Assembly: GCF_000023845.1 (NCBI RefSeq) | Contig: NC_013170.1 | Span: 124,001 to 188,000, forward strand | Source: Cryptobacterium curtum DSM 15641 | Lineage (GTDB): Bacteria; Actinomycetota; Coriobacteriia; Coriobacteriales; Eggerthellaceae | Length of the DNA: 64,000 nucleotides | Reading direction: 5' to 3' | Part shown: one piece after another, positions 54,979-63,913 of the stretch | Position numbering within the stretch: position 1 is the first letter of the stretch | Layout of the letters: the number at the start of each line of letters is the position of its first letter | The notes under the pieces: model-generated | Told to the model about the DNA's origin: nothing | The model's input: only the letters and a program-made list of their open reading frames with translations | The model's database searches: none | Position numbers and translations under genes: made by a program

Positions 54979-56031
54979 ATGGTAAAAAATGCTGCGACAT
55001 ATCACGGTGATACAACGCCAATGCACGTACTCGACGCGCGAGTTAAGCTCGTACTCCTGCTGGTGTATTCGTTTTCGTTGCTTGTTGTGGGCACATGGGG
55101 AGGGCTGCTTTTCTTCGGGGTGCTTCTTATTAATGCCATTGCTACGGCACGTTTTCCGTGGCGTTTGGCACTGCGCCAGCTTGTGCCGCTTGGTATATTG
55201 CTTGCTTTTGCCATTCTGATGCAGTCGTTTGCGATTGAAACAAGCGCTTCAGTTAGCGCCAGCCCATCAATGGGCGCGAGTGTGTCGTTTAATACGAATA
55301 CGTCATTTTTTCCGCCTGATAAGTCGTTGATTTTTCCGGGATATCCCCTGGTACCCTTACCAGTTTCCTTTGGAGGCCTATCGTTTTCACCGGCTGGATG
55401 CGAACGGGGGGTCTTTTTGGCTTTGCGCATCGTGCTGCTAGTGATGTCGTCGCTTGTGTTTACCTATACGACAGCCGATTTTTCTATTGCTCGCGCATTA
55501 GAGGACATGCTTCATCCGTTTAGAGGCGGCCGTGGTCATGCGCAGGCAAGGGATAATCGCCGCGAGCACCCAAAGCGAGGAAATGAGTTTGGTTATCAGG
55601 GGCACTCAAAGGGGAAGCAGCCGACTAGTTGCGACGCGGGCTCGAATCGATGTCTGGTGCGCAATTATGATGTGCGCTCAAATAGGTGGCAGGCGTTTAG
55701 TCGCGATGCGGCTACCGTGGCGTCGTTAGCACTTCGATTTATCCCTGTTTTCATGGAAGAATCTCGAAGTATTGTCCAGGCTCAGCGAGCGCGTGGCGCT
55801 CACCTTAATCATGGGGGCATACAAACGCGCTTTTTGGCATGGACGACACTACTGATTCCACTTTTTGTTGGTTTGTATCGTCATGCTGATACCGTAGCGG
55901 TAGCTATGGATGCACGTGCGTATGGGGCAGGTCCTTCAACACGGCTTTCTGATACAGCGCTTACCTTTTCCGATTATGCACTTGTTATCGTGGTATCCCT
56001 TTTTTGTATTGGTGTAGCAGTTGTTGCATAA
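54979..56031 (+). CDS. ecfT: Energy-coupling factor transporter transmembrane protein (EcfT-like)
   Basis: 350 residues, about 85 more than a usual EcfT. It would connect vitamin- or metal-binding S components to EcfA ATPases. TPMHVLDARVKL near the start, hydrophobic segments at ~25-60 and 65-85, and the coupling motifs QAQRARGAHL (~267) and AMDARAYG (~309) support the family. Two inserts are seen: a Ser/Pro/Phe-rich loop (~86-135) and a basic, Gly/Arg/His-rich loop (~183-238). No Shine-Dalgarno is visible and the ATG lies 8 bases after a terminator T run, so translation may be leaderless. No EcfA or S gene is adjacent. Confidence 0.8.
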   Translation: MVKNAATYHGDTTPMHVLDARVKLVLLLVYSFSLLVVGTWGGLLFFGVLLINAIATARFPWRLALRQLVPLGILLAFAILMQSFAIETSASVSASPSMGASVSFNTNTSFFPPDKSLIFPGYPLVPLPVSFGGLSFSPAGCERGVFLALRIVLLVMSSLVFTYTTADFSIARALEDMLHPFRGGRGHAQARDNRREHPKRGNEFGYQGHSKGKQPTSCDAGSNRCLVRNYDVRSNRWQAFSRDAATVASLALRFIPVFMEESRSIVQAQRARGAHLNHGGIQTRFLAWTTLLIPLFVGLYRHADTVAVAMDARAYGAGPSTRLSDTALTFSDYALVIVVSLFCIGVAVVA

Positions 56032-56362
56032 AGTCGTTGATCAGGTATGTGCTACCTTGCTGCCATTTCTGTATCACTGCAGCAGCTGTTATATGAAACT
56101 CTTTAGAACAAGCTCACCTTTTTCAGGCTTCTTTTCTATTGCGACAGCAGCAACCGCTGTATAAAGCTTGCGTGACCTGAGCACATCCATAAACTTGTTC
56201 CATTGAGTGCTTCCCGTTAGTCACCCGTTCAAAGAATTTCGTTGAGCACTTTCCGTTAAGGAGCTTTCAGTTCATTGCCGGTGGGCATACTATAATGAAA
56301 TCGTAGAAGCGAGCAGGGTAGAACCTGCCAGATGAACAGCGAAGATGAAAGGTGAATGAGAA
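56032..56362. promoter_or_regulatory. 331-base intergenic region upstream of moeA
   Basis: No gene seen. TATAAT at 56291-56296 is a likely -10 for moeA. A loose 39-bp periodicity exists: (A/G)TTGAG(TG/CA)C...CCGTTA at 56202 and 56241. I could not fold it into a Moco-type riboswitch. Confidence 0.4.
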
Positions 56363-57616
56363 ATGCGTGAGATGATCTCTCCTGAAGAGGCACGGCAGCT
56401 TGTTCTTGATCATGTTTCCCCCCTCGACAGCGAAGAGGTTTCCCTTCTTGAAGCGGTTGGCCGCGTTGCTGCCACGGATATTGCAAGTGATATCGATGTT
56501 TCACCCTTTGCTCATTCGGCTATGGATGGATTTGCACTGCGTGCCAACCAACTGGCAGGTGCAAGTGTCGCTTCTCCGGTGACGCTTAATGTAATAGCAG
56601 AAGAAGGCGCTGGTGAGGTGTTTACTGGCACGATTGGTCCAAACGAATGCGTACGCATTATGACAGGTGCCCCATTGCCTTCCGATGCCGATTCAGTTGT
56701 CAAATATGAAGTTGTAACTGTTGTCGATGGTGACGGCAAAACTGGCAGCATGGTGTCTTTTGATGCGCCGATTGCCTATCGTAAAAATGTGCGCGAAGCG
56801 GGCGAAGATGCCCGAGCTGGCCAAAGAGTTGTTGCAGTAGGCGATGTCATAAGCAGTGCCGGTGTGGGCTTTCTTGCGAGTTGTGGGGCCGTATCGGTTC
56901 GTACCTATCGGCGCCCTCGTGTTGCTGTTATTGCAACAGGTACAGAGCTTGTCGAACCGACCGAGGTTCCCGGACCAGGAAAGATTCGCAATTCCAATAG
57001 TTACGCGATGGCTGCCTGTGTACAACAGGCAGGTGGCATACCCAATGTTCTTCCCATTGTGCCGGATTCCTTTGAAGCATTGAGTGCTGCGGTGGCGTCC
57101 GCCTGCAAAAACTACGATCTCGTGTTAACAACGGGTGGTGCGGCTAATGGTGATTATGATTTCATCAAGCAGGTAGTAGCTGACCAGGGCGATCTGTTTA
57201 TGACGACGGTCAACATGCGTCCGGGCAAGGCACAGACGTTTGGCCTTATTGATGGTGTCCCAGTATTTGGTCTGTCGGGAAATCCGGCTGCCGCCTATGT
57301 GGGTTTTCAAATGCTGGTGCGTCCGGTATTGCGCAAGATGCAAGGGTTCAGTCGTTTTGAACATACGTGTGTACGCGCGCGCCTCTCGAAGGATGTAAAA
57401 AAGAAAGATCCTCGCCGCATCTATCTGCGTTCTACCATTGAAAAGGACGAGAATGGCTATAGTGTTACGCCGGCAGGCAATCAGAGCAGTGGGCTTTTCG
57501 GCGTTATTCAACGCAGTAATTGCTTGGCTATTATGCCGGAAGGCTTAGAAAGTAAAAAAGCGGGCGATATGGTTGAATGCCTGCTTTTGGATATCCCGGA
57601 GGAGTTGGTTCTCTAA
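56363..57616 (+). CDS. moeA: Molybdopterin molybdenumtransferase MoeA
   Basis: 417 residues. MoeA inserts molybdate into adenylated molybdopterin. The N-terminal domains hold DVSPFAHSAMDGFALRA (~44-60, family DxSxMDGYA pattern), the central MPT-binding domain has ATGTELVEPTE (~191-201), TTGGAANGDYDF (~254) and PVFGLSGNPAAAYV (~299-312), and a C-terminal beta domain follows. GAAAGGTG precedes the ATG. The stop overlaps the mogA/moaB start (TAATG). It may serve a formate dehydrogenase coupled to the hydrogenase at the window start. Confidence 0.94.
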   Translation: MREMISPEEARQLVLDHVSPLDSEEVSLLEAVGRVAATDIASDIDVSPFAHSAMDGFALRANQLAGASVASPVTLNVIAEEGAGEVFTGTIGPNECVRIMTGAPLPSDADSVVKYEVVTVVDGDGKTGSMVSFDAPIAYRKNVREAGEDARAGQRVVAVGDVISSAGVGFLASCGAVSVRTYRRPRVAVIATGTELVEPTEVPGPGKIRNSNSYAMAACVQQAGGIPNVLPIVPDSFEALSAAVASACKNYDLVLTTGGAANGDYDFIKQVVADQGDLFMTTVNMRPGKAQTFGLIDGVPVFGLSGNPAAAYVGFQMLVRPVLRKMQGFSRFEHTCVRARLSKDVKKKDPRRIYLRSTIEKDENGYSVTPAGNQSSGLFGVIQRSNCLAIMPEGLESKKAGDMVECLLLDIPEELVL

Positions 57617-58137
57617 TGAGCACAGCCACACCTGATACATCTGCTTCTCATCAGCGGCCAGCGCTTCGTATTGCCGTTATTACCTGTTCAGATACGCGCG
57701 GCATACGAGAAGACACTGCTGGTGCTGCCCTGGAGGACCTTATTCGCGCTGAAGGCTGGGAGGTTATCGATCGTTTGGTCGTGCGTGACGAACGTACGCT
57801 TATTTCGTCAGCCATCATTCGGGCGGCTGACGATTTAGATGCCGATATCATTATTACGTGTGGTGGCAGTGGTCTTTCGCTACGGGATGTAACGCCTGAG
57901 GCCACACGTGATGTTTGCGAGCGCGAAGTGCCCGGTATCGCTGAAGCGATGCGTGCGTACAGTCTAACTATTACTCCATACGCGATGTTATCTCGCGCTC
58001 TCTGCATGCAGCGGGGTCGTCATCTGGTTATTAACTTTCCTGGCAGCGAAAAAGCTGCACGCGAAAATTGGGAAGGCGTCAAGGCAGTTTTACCCCACGC
58101 AGTATCGATGATGGCAGGCGAAGGCCACGGCAAGTAG
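57616..58137 (+). CDS. Molybdopterin adenylyltransferase (MogA/MoaB family)
   Basis: 173 residues. AVITCSDTR (~19-27), TCGGSGLSLRDVTPEAT (~81-97) and INFPGSEKA (~141) mark the MPT-binding fold that adenylates molybdopterin before MoeA acts. It cannot be decided between MogA and MoaB. The ATG at 57616 overlaps the moeA stop; GGAGG is 16 bases upstream inside moeA. The longer frame from 57577 is within moeA. Confidence 0.9.
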   Translation: MSTATPDTSASHQRPALRIAVITCSDTRGIREDTAGAALEDLIRAEGWEVIDRLVVRDERTLISSAIIRAADDLDADIIITCGGSGLSLRDVTPEATRDVCEREVPGIAEAMRAYSLTITPYAMLSRALCMQRGRHLVINFPGSEKAARENWEGVKAVLPHAVSMMAGEGHGK

Positions 58138-58153
58138 GGAAGGCTTCGCAGTG

Positions 58154-59419
58154 ATGGATGATACATTGAATGGATTTACCGGATTTAGCCGCAAAGACGA
58201 TCCGCTGCGCTATGCCGATGCAGATACGCAAGCGGCTTCTCCTGTGTCTTTTAGTAAAGAAGCGCTTGCCAGTATAGCGGGCGAAGACCGTCGGTGGGCC
58301 TGGGTTGAAATCGATCGATCAGCCATTCGCCACAATTTACATGAGGCGAAACGTCGTTTGCAGCCGAATTGCCGATTGATGGCCGTGGTAAAGGCTGATG
58401 CGTATGGGCATGGGGCTGTTGAGGTTTCGCGTACTGCGCTGAACTCAGGCGCTGATGCTCTGGCTGTCGCTACCGTTGACGAGGGCATTGCCTTGCGCGA
58501 AGCGGGCTTGCGTGCTCCTATTCTGTTGCTTTCTGAACCGCCGCAGGCAGCTATTCCGTTGTTGCTGGAGTACAAGATTATGCCCTCGGTGTATCGGGCA
58601 GAGTTTGCGCTTGCGTACGGTGAGATTGCCGATGCGCATCACCTGAAGGCACCGTTTCACTTGGCAGTTAACACCGGTATGAATCGTATTGGTGTACACG
58701 CCGAAGATATTCTTGAATTTGAACGGCAGATATCGTTTCATCGGGCGCTTGAGCAGGAGGGTACGTTCACCCATTTTGCGACAGCCGACTGCCCGGAGAA
58801 TCTCGATTTTCGGATACAGATGAAGCGCTTTACCGAAGCGATCGAAGCACTTCGCTTGGCAGGTATCGATCCTGGTATCGTGCATGCGGCTAATTCGGCA
58901 GCACTGCTGCGTTATCCTGAATCGCATTTTGATATGGCGCGTATTGGCATTGCGATGTATGGCTTCCATCCGTGTGAAGAAACGCGCGATGTGGTTGACC
59001 TGAAGCCGGCCATGAGTGTCTATGCGCGCATTACTGACATTCGTAATGTGTCGGTGGGCGAGGGGGTCAGCTACGGGTTGAACTATCGTAGTCCCGGCAG
59101 TGTGCGGATATGTACGATTCCCTTAGGCTATGCGGACGGATTTAACCGACTGCTTTCGGGCAAGGTTAACGTTATCTTGGACGGCCAGTACTGCCGGCAA
59201 GTTGGCAATATCTGCATGGATCAGTGCATGTTTGAAGTGGACATGCGCACCTATGGCACTCATCCGCGGCTTAACCCTCAGCTAGGTGATATCGTGACGG
59301 TGGTAGGCAATCAGGGCGATGCGATAACAACCATCACCGAGATGGCGTATCTTGCCAACACCATTGAACATGAAGTAGCCATTGGTTTTGCCTGGCGTCT
59401 TCCGCGCCTGTATCGGTAG
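58154..59419 (+). CDS. alr: Alanine racemase
   Basis: 421 residues. PLP-dependent enzyme that makes D-alanine for peptidoglycan. The PLP-lysine motif AVVKADAYGHGAVEV (~77-91), the substrate Tyr in SYGLNYRSPG (~303) and NICMDQCMFEVD (~354) match the family. About 50 N-terminal residues before WVEIDRSAIRHN are extra. GTG at 58151 directly precedes the ATG; GGGAAGG (58137-58143) can serve either. Placed after the molybdenum cofactor genes without functional link. Confidence 0.93.
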   Translation: MDDTLNGFTGFSRKDDPLRYADADTQAASPVSFSKEALASIAGEDRRWAWVEIDRSAIRHNLHEAKRRLQPNCRLMAVVKADAYGHGAVEVSRTALNSGADALAVATVDEGIALREAGLRAPILLLSEPPQAAIPLLLEYKIMPSVYRAEFALAYGEIADAHHLKAPFHLAVNTGMNRIGVHAEDILEFERQISFHRALEQEGTFTHFATADCPENLDFRIQMKRFTEAIEALRLAGIDPGIVHAANSAALLRYPESHFDMARIGIAMYGFHPCEETRDVVDLKPAMSVYARITDIRNVSVGEGVSYGLNYRSPGSVRICTIPLGYADGFNRLLSGKVNVILDGQYCRQVGNICMDQCMFEVDMRTYGTHPRLNPQLGDIVTVVGNQGDAITTITEMAYLANTIEHEVAIGFAWRLPRLYR

Positions 59420-59455
59420 ACCGCTCTTCACACACAACAGATCGAGAACGCACGT

Positions 59456-60043
59456 ATGTTAATAACTCCTCAATCGCTGGAATCTCTTCGCCGTCAAGTA
59501 GAGGCTTGCCATGCTTGTCCATTATGGCAGGGCCGTACTAATGTGGTGTTTGGTGCGGGCAATCCGCAGGCGCGCATCCTGATTATTGGGGAAGCCCCGG
59601 GCAAGAATGAAGACCTGCAGGGCGAGCCGTTTGTCGGCGCGGCAGGTAAGAAGCTTGATGCGTTGCTTGAGATTGCTGATCTCGCACGTGACGATGTGTT
59701 TATTGCCAACGTGCTCAAATGTCGTCCGCCCTCAAATCGCAATCCGCTTCCTGAAGAAATCACTGCCTGTGCGCCGTTTCTGCGCGAACAGACGCGAACA
59801 ATCAATCCTGAGTTCATTGTTACGCTCGGGAACTTTTCCACGAAGTTCGTGCTCAAGACGCAGCTGGGTATTACGCGGCTGCATGGGCAGCTGCAACACG
59901 CGGGCCGGTTTAAGGTGTTTCCTATCTACCATCCTGCTGCAGCAATCTACGACCGCACGAAACAGCAGGCGCTCGAAGATGATTTTCGCACGCTTGGTCG
60001 CTTGGTTAAGGAATCAAATCAAAACGAGGTAGCCGCAAATTAA
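59456..60043 (+). CDS. Uracil-DNA glycosylase, family 4 (iron-sulfur type)
   Basis: 195 residues. Removes uracil from DNA. CHACPLWQGR (~18, two cluster Cys), GEAPGKNEDLQGEPFVG (~44-60, active-site motif GEAPG) and HPAA (~158) with further Cys in KCRPP (~88) and TACAPF (~104) give the four [4Fe-4S] ligands and the catalytic motifs of family 4. The last codons (AATCAAATCAA, 60012) are repeated 74 bases downstream. Confidence 0.92.
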   Translation: MLITPQSLESLRRQVEACHACPLWQGRTNVVFGAGNPQARILIIGEAPGKNEDLQGEPFVGAAGKKLDALLEIADLARDDVFIANVLKCRPPSNRNPLPEEITACAPFLREQTRTINPEFIVTLGNFSTKFVLKTQLGITRLHGQLQHAGRFKVFPIYHPAAAIYDRTKQQALEDDFRTLGRLVKESNQNEVAAN

Positions 60044-60124
60044 AGGGCAACGAAGAACGAAGGGCAACCCGAGAAGAAGGCGATAAATCAAATCAATGGG
60101 CACGAAACGAGATAGCGTGCAATT
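60012..60124. repeat. Duplication of the udg 3' end beyond its stop codon
   Basis: 60012-60041 (last codons of the glycosylase gene) reappears at 60086-60124: AATCAAATCAA, then a 9-base insertion, AACGAG(G/A)TAGC and GCAA-ATT. Between them AAGGGCAAC occurs twice (60043 and 60060). Confidence 0.6.
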
Positions 60125-60183
60125 GCGTGATGAGGCCTGTAACAAGTAATCAAGCGATAGTTGTTTACATGGAGTACATGAAT

Positions 60184-61584
60184 ATGAGCAGTGATGAAAC
60201 TACTTCAAGGAGCACCTTTAACACTCGTGGTGTCCCTAACGTGCTTGGAATCTCCGATACCATTGATACCGCTGACGCTGTCGATACCTTTGATCCGATT
60301 GCCTATCTCAACGAACCACGCTGGCGCTCAAGTCGGCTGGGGCTTGAGCGTATCGAATCCCTTATGGCGGCACTCGGCAACCCGCAAGATAAGTTGACTG
60401 TCGTGCACGTGGCGGGCACTAACGGCAAAGGGTCAACATGTGCAATGGTTGCGTCGGTATTGCAGCATGCCGGGTATCGAACAGGGCTCTTTACCAGTCC
60501 GTATATTATTGAATTCACCGATCGTATTCGCATTGATGGACAAAATGTTTCACTTGCCGCTCTGTGCGCAGCAACACAGACGGTTCGTCGCGTTGCAGAG
60601 CAGATGGACGATCATCCAACCGAATTTGAACTCATGACAGCCGTTGCTTTTGTGTGTTTTGTAGCTGCTGGCTGCACAATGGCGGTAGTTGAAGTGGGTT
60701 TAGGCGGACGGCTTGATTCCACCAATGTTATAGCGGCGCCGGCTGTTTGCGCGCTGGCTCCTATTTCTTTCGACCATACCGATATTCTCGGCAGCACCTT
60801 AGCGCAGATAGCCCATGAAAAGGCAGGCATCATAAAGCCTGGCGCAGCGATTGTCAGTGCACTACAGCGGCCTGAAGCGATGCGCGTCATTGAAAACGCG
60901 GCGTTACAAGTGGGTTCACCTGTTACCGTAGTCGACGAGCAGCGACTGTCAGGAACGCCGGCGCATTTTTCCTATCGCAGTTATACCGACCTTTCGATCC
61001 CGCTGAAAGGAAGTTACCAGACGCATAATGCGGCACTTGCTATTGAGGCGATTGACGCGCTGATACAGAAGGGTATAACCATTACCGAACAGGACTTACG
61101 TGAGGGACTTGCCCAGGTTTCCTGGCCGGGTCGCTTCCAAGTGGTGTCGCATAGCCCTGAATTTATTGTTGATGGGGGACATAATCCGCAGGGGGCACAG
61201 GCACTGGTCGATTCGCTTGAGGCGAATTATCCCGCACGGCGGACAGTTCTGCTTATCGGGGTTCTGGCTGATAAAGATGTTACGAGCATGCTGCGTCGCG
61301 TGTTGCCTTCTGGCTGTGGTGTCGTTTGTATAACCCCACCGAATCCGCGTGCTTTAGGCGCGCAAGAGCTGGCCAGTCAAGTGGTTTCTCTTGCTAAACA
61401 GCTTCAAAACGAAAGTATCGCAATTGATGAGAGGCTTCTGAATCCGGTCTGTGCGCCATCCATTGGTCAGGGAGTCACTTGTGCACAGCAGATGGCAGGC
61501 GCCGAAGGGCTCGTGTGCGCCTTCGGCAGCCTGTATTCTATTGCCGACATTATGGCAGCGCTTGATAAGCACTCAGCCGACTAA
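60184..61584 (+). CDS. folC: Folylpolyglutamate/dihydrofolate synthase
   Basis: 466 residues. Adds glutamates to folates (and may make dihydrofolate). Walker A HVAGTNGKGST (~76-86), the Mur-ligase-like LFTSPY (~103), EVGLGGRLDSTN (~165) and DGGHNPQGA (~330) match FolC. The N-terminus has ~40 extra residues, Thr/Asp rich. I choose ATG 60184, 9 bases after GGAG; ATG 60169 and 60178 and a GTG at 60127 are also in frame. Confidence 0.9.
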   Translation: MSSDETTSRSTFNTRGVPNVLGISDTIDTADAVDTFDPIAYLNEPRWRSSRLGLERIESLMAALGNPQDKLTVVHVAGTNGKGSTCAMVASVLQHAGYRTGLFTSPYIIEFTDRIRIDGQNVSLAALCAATQTVRRVAEQMDDHPTEFELMTAVAFVCFVAAGCTMAVVEVGLGGRLDSTNVIAAPAVCALAPISFDHTDILGSTLAQIAHEKAGIIKPGAAIVSALQRPEAMRVIENAALQVGSPVTVVDEQRLSGTPAHFSYRSYTDLSIPLKGSYQTHNAALAIEAIDALIQKGITITEQDLREGLAQVSWPGRFQVVSHSPEFIVDGGHNPQGAQALVDSLEANYPARRTVLLIGVLADKDVTSMLRRVLPSGCGVVCITPPNPRALGAQELASQVVSLAKQLQNESIAIDERLLNPVCAPSIGQGVTCAQQMAGAEGLVCAFGSLYSIADIMAALDKHSAD

Positions 61585-61715
61585 GTTATTTGTATCTTTT
61601 GGCATCTCCAGTGTAATAGAAGCTTTCTGCCTATTACACCAGGTATCGCCTGGGAGTATCACGAGAGACAGATACACTTTTGCCCACGTGGAAAAGTCAA
61701 ATAAACTCTTTTCCT

Positions 61716-63221
61716 TTATGCTAAAGCAGCTTGTGCGGCATTCGCGCCTGCAAAGCGACCCGACGTGTACGACCAGTTGAGCCCACACCCACCAGAAGGG
61801 TAATCGTCGTAAATAAACGTACCGCAGCAAACCTCGCCGGCAGCGTAATAGTTCTCGATCGGCGCACCAGTTGTATCAAGCACCTGGAAATCGGTGTTTA
61901 CGCGATAGCCACCAAAACTGCCATGGGTGCAGACGCCCATCTGTATGACGTAATACGGAGCCTGCGTTAACGCTTTGAGGTTATCGGCCTTCTTGTTAAA
62001 TTGCGTGTCTACTCCTGCTTCAGCCATTTCATTGTAGGAAGCCAGTGTTATCGCAGCTGTTTGTGCATTGACACCCATGGCGTTGCAGACAGCTTCAAGG
62101 GTATCAGCCTTGGCAGCGAGACCATCAGTAACGCCGCGATCGAGATTATTTTTCTGCTTGTCGCCGAGTGCTTCGTAGGCCGCCTGGTCATAGATGGCGA
62201 AGAATTTCTTATCGGGAAAACGCGCGACAGTATAGTAAATATCATGAGTTTGTCCGCCTTCATTCACAAAGCGGTTGCCGTCGCTATCGACCCACATAAC
62301 CGTTTTACTAATAAGTTTTGATTGACCTGGTTCGATGGGGCAGGACAAAATGCCGTTGGTTCCGCCGTGACCAATGTAATCAGCACCTGCATCAAGCCCC
62401 ATACGAAGACCTTCACCAGTAAGACCGACGCCAACTTCGGTATAAACACCAGCATAATCGGGCATGTATTCGGCTATCATTTCGTCGTTGCGACAGAACC
62501 CGCCTGAAGCCATAATGGTCTTCTTCGCCTGATAGCGCACCAGTTTACCCGTGGCATCAGATGCAATCACGCCAGTGACCGTTCCGTTTTCGATAACCAG
62601 TTCTCGCGCAGCAGTACTGAAGTGGAATTTCACGCCGTTTTCGCGCGCAAGTTGTGTGACGGCATCCAAGGCATCAAGGGCGCTTGTTTTGCAGTTGTGT
62701 CCGCGCGGCACGGTGTCGGTGCCCTTTAGCGACACGGTATCCTTAAACGGCACCTGTAGATCGTCGGCGAGCCAGTTTATGGTTTCACCGAAGTGGTCGG
62801 CGCAAAACTTCTGAATATCGTAATCAAGTTTATCTCCGCCGCGGCGCAGGAAATAAGCAAGTAGATCGTCCGCATTATCATCTATTCCCTGTGCTTTTTG
62901 CAGGTTAGTATCAGCGCCGTAGAAAGTGCCAATTGCGAGTGAACTTGACCCTGCAAGCCATGGAAGTTTTTCGATTAAGATGGTGTCGGCTTGCGCACCT
63001 GCTGCCGCTGCAGCAGCAGAAACACCTGCTCCGCCACCGCCGACCACTAACACATCACAAGACACCGTACGACTGATATGCTCGTTGTTCTTACGGTTTG
63101 CTGCAGGTTGAGGTGCGCAACCCACAAGTGTCCCCAGTGAAGTTGCGGCTGCGCCTCCAATGACTATCCGTGCAAATTGGCGACGGGTCAGATGACACCT
63201 TGTTGTGATGGATGTACCCAT
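61716..63221 (-). CDS. Tat-exported lipoprotein FAD-dependent reductase (fumarate reductase flavoprotein-like)
   Basis: 501 residues. The N-terminus has RRQFARIVIGG (twin-arginine-like) and the lipobox LVGC (~32-35), so the protein is expected to be folded in the cytoplasm, exported and anchored outside. An FAD-binding GGGGAGVSAAA motif (~61-71) and the FrdA/KstD-type C-terminus YPSGGCGLNWSYTSGRFAG follow. This is the flavocytochrome-c-like reductase family common in Eggerthella relatives; there is no N-terminal FMN-binding domain and no cytochrome gene nearby. The electron acceptor is unknown. GAGAAGGGGG precedes the ATG at 63221. Confidence 0.87.
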   Translation of the reverse strand: MGTSITTRCHLTRRQFARIVIGGAAATSLGTLVGCAPQPAANRKNNEHISRTVSCDVLVVGGGGAGVSAAAAAAGAQADTILIEKLPWLAGSSSLAIGTFYGADTNLQKAQGIDDNADDLLAYFLRRGGDKLDYDIQKFCADHFGETINWLADDLQVPFKDTVSLKGTDTVPRGHNCKTSALDALDAVTQLARENGVKFHFSTAARELVIENGTVTGVIASDATGKLVRYQAKKTIMASGGFCRNDEMIAEYMPDYAGVYTEVGVGLTGEGLRMGLDAGADYIGHGGTNGILSCPIEPGQSKLISKTVMWVDSDGNRFVNEGGQTHDIYYTVARFPDKKFFAIYDQAAYEALGDKQKNNLDRGVTDGLAAKADTLEAVCNAMGVNAQTAAITLASYNEMAEAGVDTQFNKKADNLKALTQAPYYVIQMGVCTHGSFGGYRVNTDFQVLDTTGAPIENYYAAGEVCCGTFIYDDYPSGGCGLNWSYTSGRFAGANAAQAALA

Positions 63222-63296
63222 AAAAGCCCCCTTCTCTACGGACGCGAGATTCTCCTCTGTTCACATCCGTCTGCCTGACAGCTTATATGTTTGCAG

Positions 63297-63815
63297 CTAG
63301 GGGATCAAAACAAAACCAATAGCCCCGCAAGCAAGGGCAAGTATCAGCGCGGCAAGCACATCGCGGGGGAAATGGACGCCGCCAATTACGCGCAGGCAGG
63401 CAACAATACTAGCGGCAATGAACGCAGCGATGCCCCAGGGAAGATATACGTACCCTAAAGTGCAAGCGATAATAGCGGCACTAAATACATGGCGGCTTGG
63501 AAACGACTTACCGGCTCTATTGCGTGGTATCAGCGGATCAATGGCGAACAATTCATACGGTCGCTTGGCGTTGAGCGCAGCGCGCAAAACTGTTACGAAA
63601 ATAAACGAAGAAGCGGGCACCATAATAAGCCGTAGCGCGCGATCATCTCCGGTTGCGACCATCCATACTATCGATGCAAGGTAGGTAGCGGCGATAAGGC
63701 CAACAAGCATTCGGTCAAATGTGACAACAACAAGGCGGCCGTGCTTGAGGCGGCGAAATGGGGCAGATATGCGGGCGTACGTGCGAGTATACATAGGTGC
63801 ATTGTACGCGCACAT
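63297..63815 (-). CDS. PAP2-superfamily membrane phosphatase
   Basis: 172 residues with about five hydrophobic segments. The phosphatidic-acid-phosphatase motifs KRPYE (~84), SFPSRHVFSA (~104-113, PSxH variant PSRH) and RVIGGVHFPRDV (~140-151, SRxxxxxHxxxD) are present. It probably dephosphorylates a lipid or polyprenyl phosphate at the membrane. The start is uncertain: ATG 63815 and ATG 63794 are both without a good ribosome-binding site. Confidence 0.84.
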   Translation of the reverse strand: MCAYNAPMYTRTYARISAPFRRLKHGRLVVVTFDRMLVGLIAATYLASIVWMVATGDDRALRLIMVPASSFIFVTVLRAALNAKRPYELFAIDPLIPRNRAGKSFPSRHVFSAAIIACTLGYVYLPWGIAAFIAASIVACLRVIGGVHFPRDVLAALILALACGAIGFVLIP

Positions 63816-63913
63816 CGCATGCTTGTATCGCGGTGTCGCGAGATTGCGTCTCTATGTTCGTTTCGTTACCAGACGGCTGATCCTTCATTCATCTCGAATG
63901 ATGACGGTATACT

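Noticed and set aside
61677-61696. Hairpin CTTTT-GCCCACGTGG-AAAAG near the flavin reductase end as a terminator
   Set aside because: Short, interrupted stem without a T run on the relevant strand; left out as a feature.
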